NCBI GenBank assembly: GCA_024434115.1
Contig: QMIT01000009.1
Coordinates: forward strand, 232,901-296,900
Source: Chloroflexota bacterium
GTDB taxonomy: Bacteria > Chloroflexota > Anaerolineae > Aggregatilineales > J027
Length of the DNA: 64,000 bases
Direction: 5' to 3'
The notes under the pieces were generated by a model. The model made no database searches, was not told the DNA's origin, and saw nothing but the letters and a program-made list of their open reading frames with translations. Each line of letters opens with the position of its first letter. Within the stretch, counting starts at the first letter, position 1. A program made the translations under genes and the position numbers. This document shows positions 63,265 to 64,000 of this stretch, piece by piece.

Positions 63265-63912
63265 TTGAGAACCTTATTGGGTGACAAATTCTCAAACTAC
63301 AGGATAGAGTTATTCAAATTCGCCGTAATTCTACTCCTACCCTGCGTTATATTTTTCCGCCGTGACTTCGACTATTATCTGCATCCAGAGAGGTATCTGA
63401 TATATGGTATCCTCTATAGTCTTTTGGTCTTAATTACTATCATCCTGTTCCTCATGGGTTTTTCCAAAGCTCGCCGTTTCATGAGAAAAAAGGATTTCGT
63501 TTGGACGGCTTTTTCAGGCGCTGTTCTCGTTTCAAGTATTTTATTTGGGACAGAAATATCAGTGTTGAAAGAAGTATGGACCTTTCGAGTACATCAGGAC
63601 GATTTCTCTAAGCTAGTTACCATAGCTGAGAATCTTCCACCTGAAACGGAGATAGAAGATACACACGTCGAAATTCCTGATAACTATAAAGGATGGTCAG
63701 GGCAAAATCACATTACAGTTTTTCGAGGATCTTCCAATTCACTTCAACTTGTCGCCCTTATAAGCCGACCATCCACTTATTTTACGTATCTGCCCGATCA
63801 TCGTCATATACCTGATGAGACGTTACATTTTCGGTATGGCTACGGCGTGAACTGCTACTATGAATTGACTGAATATTGGTATCTCTGTTCAATTTCACGC
63901 TTGAGCTTGTGA
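63265..63912 (+). CDS. Membrane protein of unknown function, 215 aa
   Basis: A 215-residue protein with three membrane segments: about 17-31 (LFKFAVILLLPCVIFF), 44-65 (LIYGILYSLLVLITIILFLM) and 81-97 (VWTAFSGAVLVSSILFG). An extracytoplasmic C-terminal part (about 100-215) contains several aromatic and charged residues and two Cys near the end (VNCYYELTEYWYLC). Family not recognised. The TTG start has AAGGA upstream. The stop codon coincides with the beginning of an inverted-repeat region that might be an IS end, so the C-terminus may be truncated. Confidence 0.65.
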   Translation: MRTLLGDKFSNYRIELFKFAVILLLPCVIFFRRDFDYYLHPERYLIYGILYSLLVLITIILFLMGFSKARRFMRKKDFVWTAFSGAVLVSSILFGTEISVLKEVWTFRVHQDDFSKLVTIAENLPPETEIEDTHVEIPDNYKGWSGQNHITVFRGSSNSLQLVALISRPSTYFTYLPDHRHIPDETLHFRYGYGVNCYYELTEYWYLCSISRLSL

Positions 63913-63952
63913 CAGTTTAGCAGACAGAAAAAAAGTCAGATAAACTAAACTG
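63913..63952 (+). repeat. Inverted repeat, possible IS left end
   Basis: CAGTTTAG (63913-63920) and CTAAACTG (63945-63952) form a perfect 8-bp inverted repeat around an A-rich spacer. It lies between a membrane protein gene and a new ORF starting at 63966. Confidence 0.4.
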
Positions 63953-63965
63953 GAGAACAAGGATC

Positions 63966-64000
63966 ATGAGTAAGAGAAGTCACCGAATGTACAGTGATGA
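63966..64000 (+). CDS. Partial ORF at right edge, possibly an IS3-type transposase OrfA
   Basis: ATG at 63966 follows GGAG and AAGGA. Only MSKRSHRMYSD is visible. The basic start followed by a Tyr-Ser-Asp resembles N-termini of IS3-family OrfA ('MSKRxxRxYSxEFK'), but 11 residues cannot prove it. Confidence 0.35.
   Translation, partial: MSKRSHRMYSD

Noticed and set aside
1..64000. CRISPR arrays, rRNA genes, prophage or integrative element
   Set aside because: No regularly spaced repeats, rRNA signatures, integrases or phage structural genes were found. The tRNA genes are not flanked by recognisable attachment-site duplications.

Overview
The window looks like a chromosomal segment of a Chloroflexota bacterium (Anaerolineae-like), of roughly 50-55 % GC by eye. 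The assignment rests on gene content, not on a marker search. It carries a bacterial mevalonate route (class II HMG-CoA reductase, archaeal-type HMG-CoA synthase and a mevalonate-family decarboxylase), an archaeal/eukaryotic-type prolyl-tRNA synthetase, LCP and class A PBP envelope enzymes, several large GAF-rich sensor proteins, and GT39-type membrane proteins with large acidic first loops. There is no CRISPR array, rRNA operon, prophage or complete insertion sequence. The extreme right edge may be the left end of an IS3-type element.

Layout. 1-4.9 kb: end of a GT39-like membrane protein, a secreted clan-A glycoside hydrolase, two small unknowns, a membrane protein and an M24 peptidase. 5-7.4 kb: an RDD membrane protein and an LCP ligase. 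7.4-11 kb: a leucine-specific T-box leader with a complete tRNA-Ala(GGC) gene in the loop of its Stem III, then a CRP-type promoter, a 48-aa ORF, a terminator and leuS. 11-17 kb (minus): a tail-anchored TPR protein, a DUF6624-like protein, formate-THF ligase, an RsbW-GAF-GAF-RsbU fusion and tRNA-Leu(UAA). 17-26.8 kb (minus): a YfbM-like protein, mevalonate-family decarboxylase, HicBA, DUF554, a 1447-aa class A PBP, an MBL hydrolase, a MaoC hydratase and a CheY-like receiver. 26.9-34.6 kb (plus): aldehyde dehydrogenase, DUF2071, an orphan HicB and three consecutive GT39-like membrane proteins. 34.6-45 kb: HEAT/TPR membrane proteins, a BON-domain protein, a class V aminotransferase, a lipoprotein, RidA-like plus DUF711, a TPR protein, a secreted protein and a tandem rhodanese. 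45-56.5 kb: a large GAF-rich histidine kinase, a pseudo-receiver/DUF309 protein, FabL, a REC-histidine kinase, a sugar isomerase-like protein, a GT4 glycosyltransferase and RsgA. 56.5-64 kb: a tandem NYN-domain protein, ProRS, then mvaA and HMG-CoA synthase.

How the genes work together. mvaA and HMG-CoA synthase (60.7-63.2 kb) and the decarboxylase (17.9-18.9 kb) are three mevalonate-pathway steps held at two separate loci. LCP, PBP and the GT39 proteins serve the cell envelope. The kinases, phosphatase and receivers are mostly orphans with no adjacent output regulator.

The most unusual observation is the leuS leader. All canonical T-box parts are recognisable (K-turn, AGTA/specifier loop with CTC, terminal loop, Stem II S-turn, IIA/B element, Stem III, antiterminator with TGGT, terminator), but a full 76-nt tRNA-Ala sits inside Stem III. 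Start sites were chosen by Shine-Dalgarno fit. Several genes have an in-frame upstream ATG/TTG that overlaps the Shine-Dalgarno sequence, and for those the downstream start is preferred.
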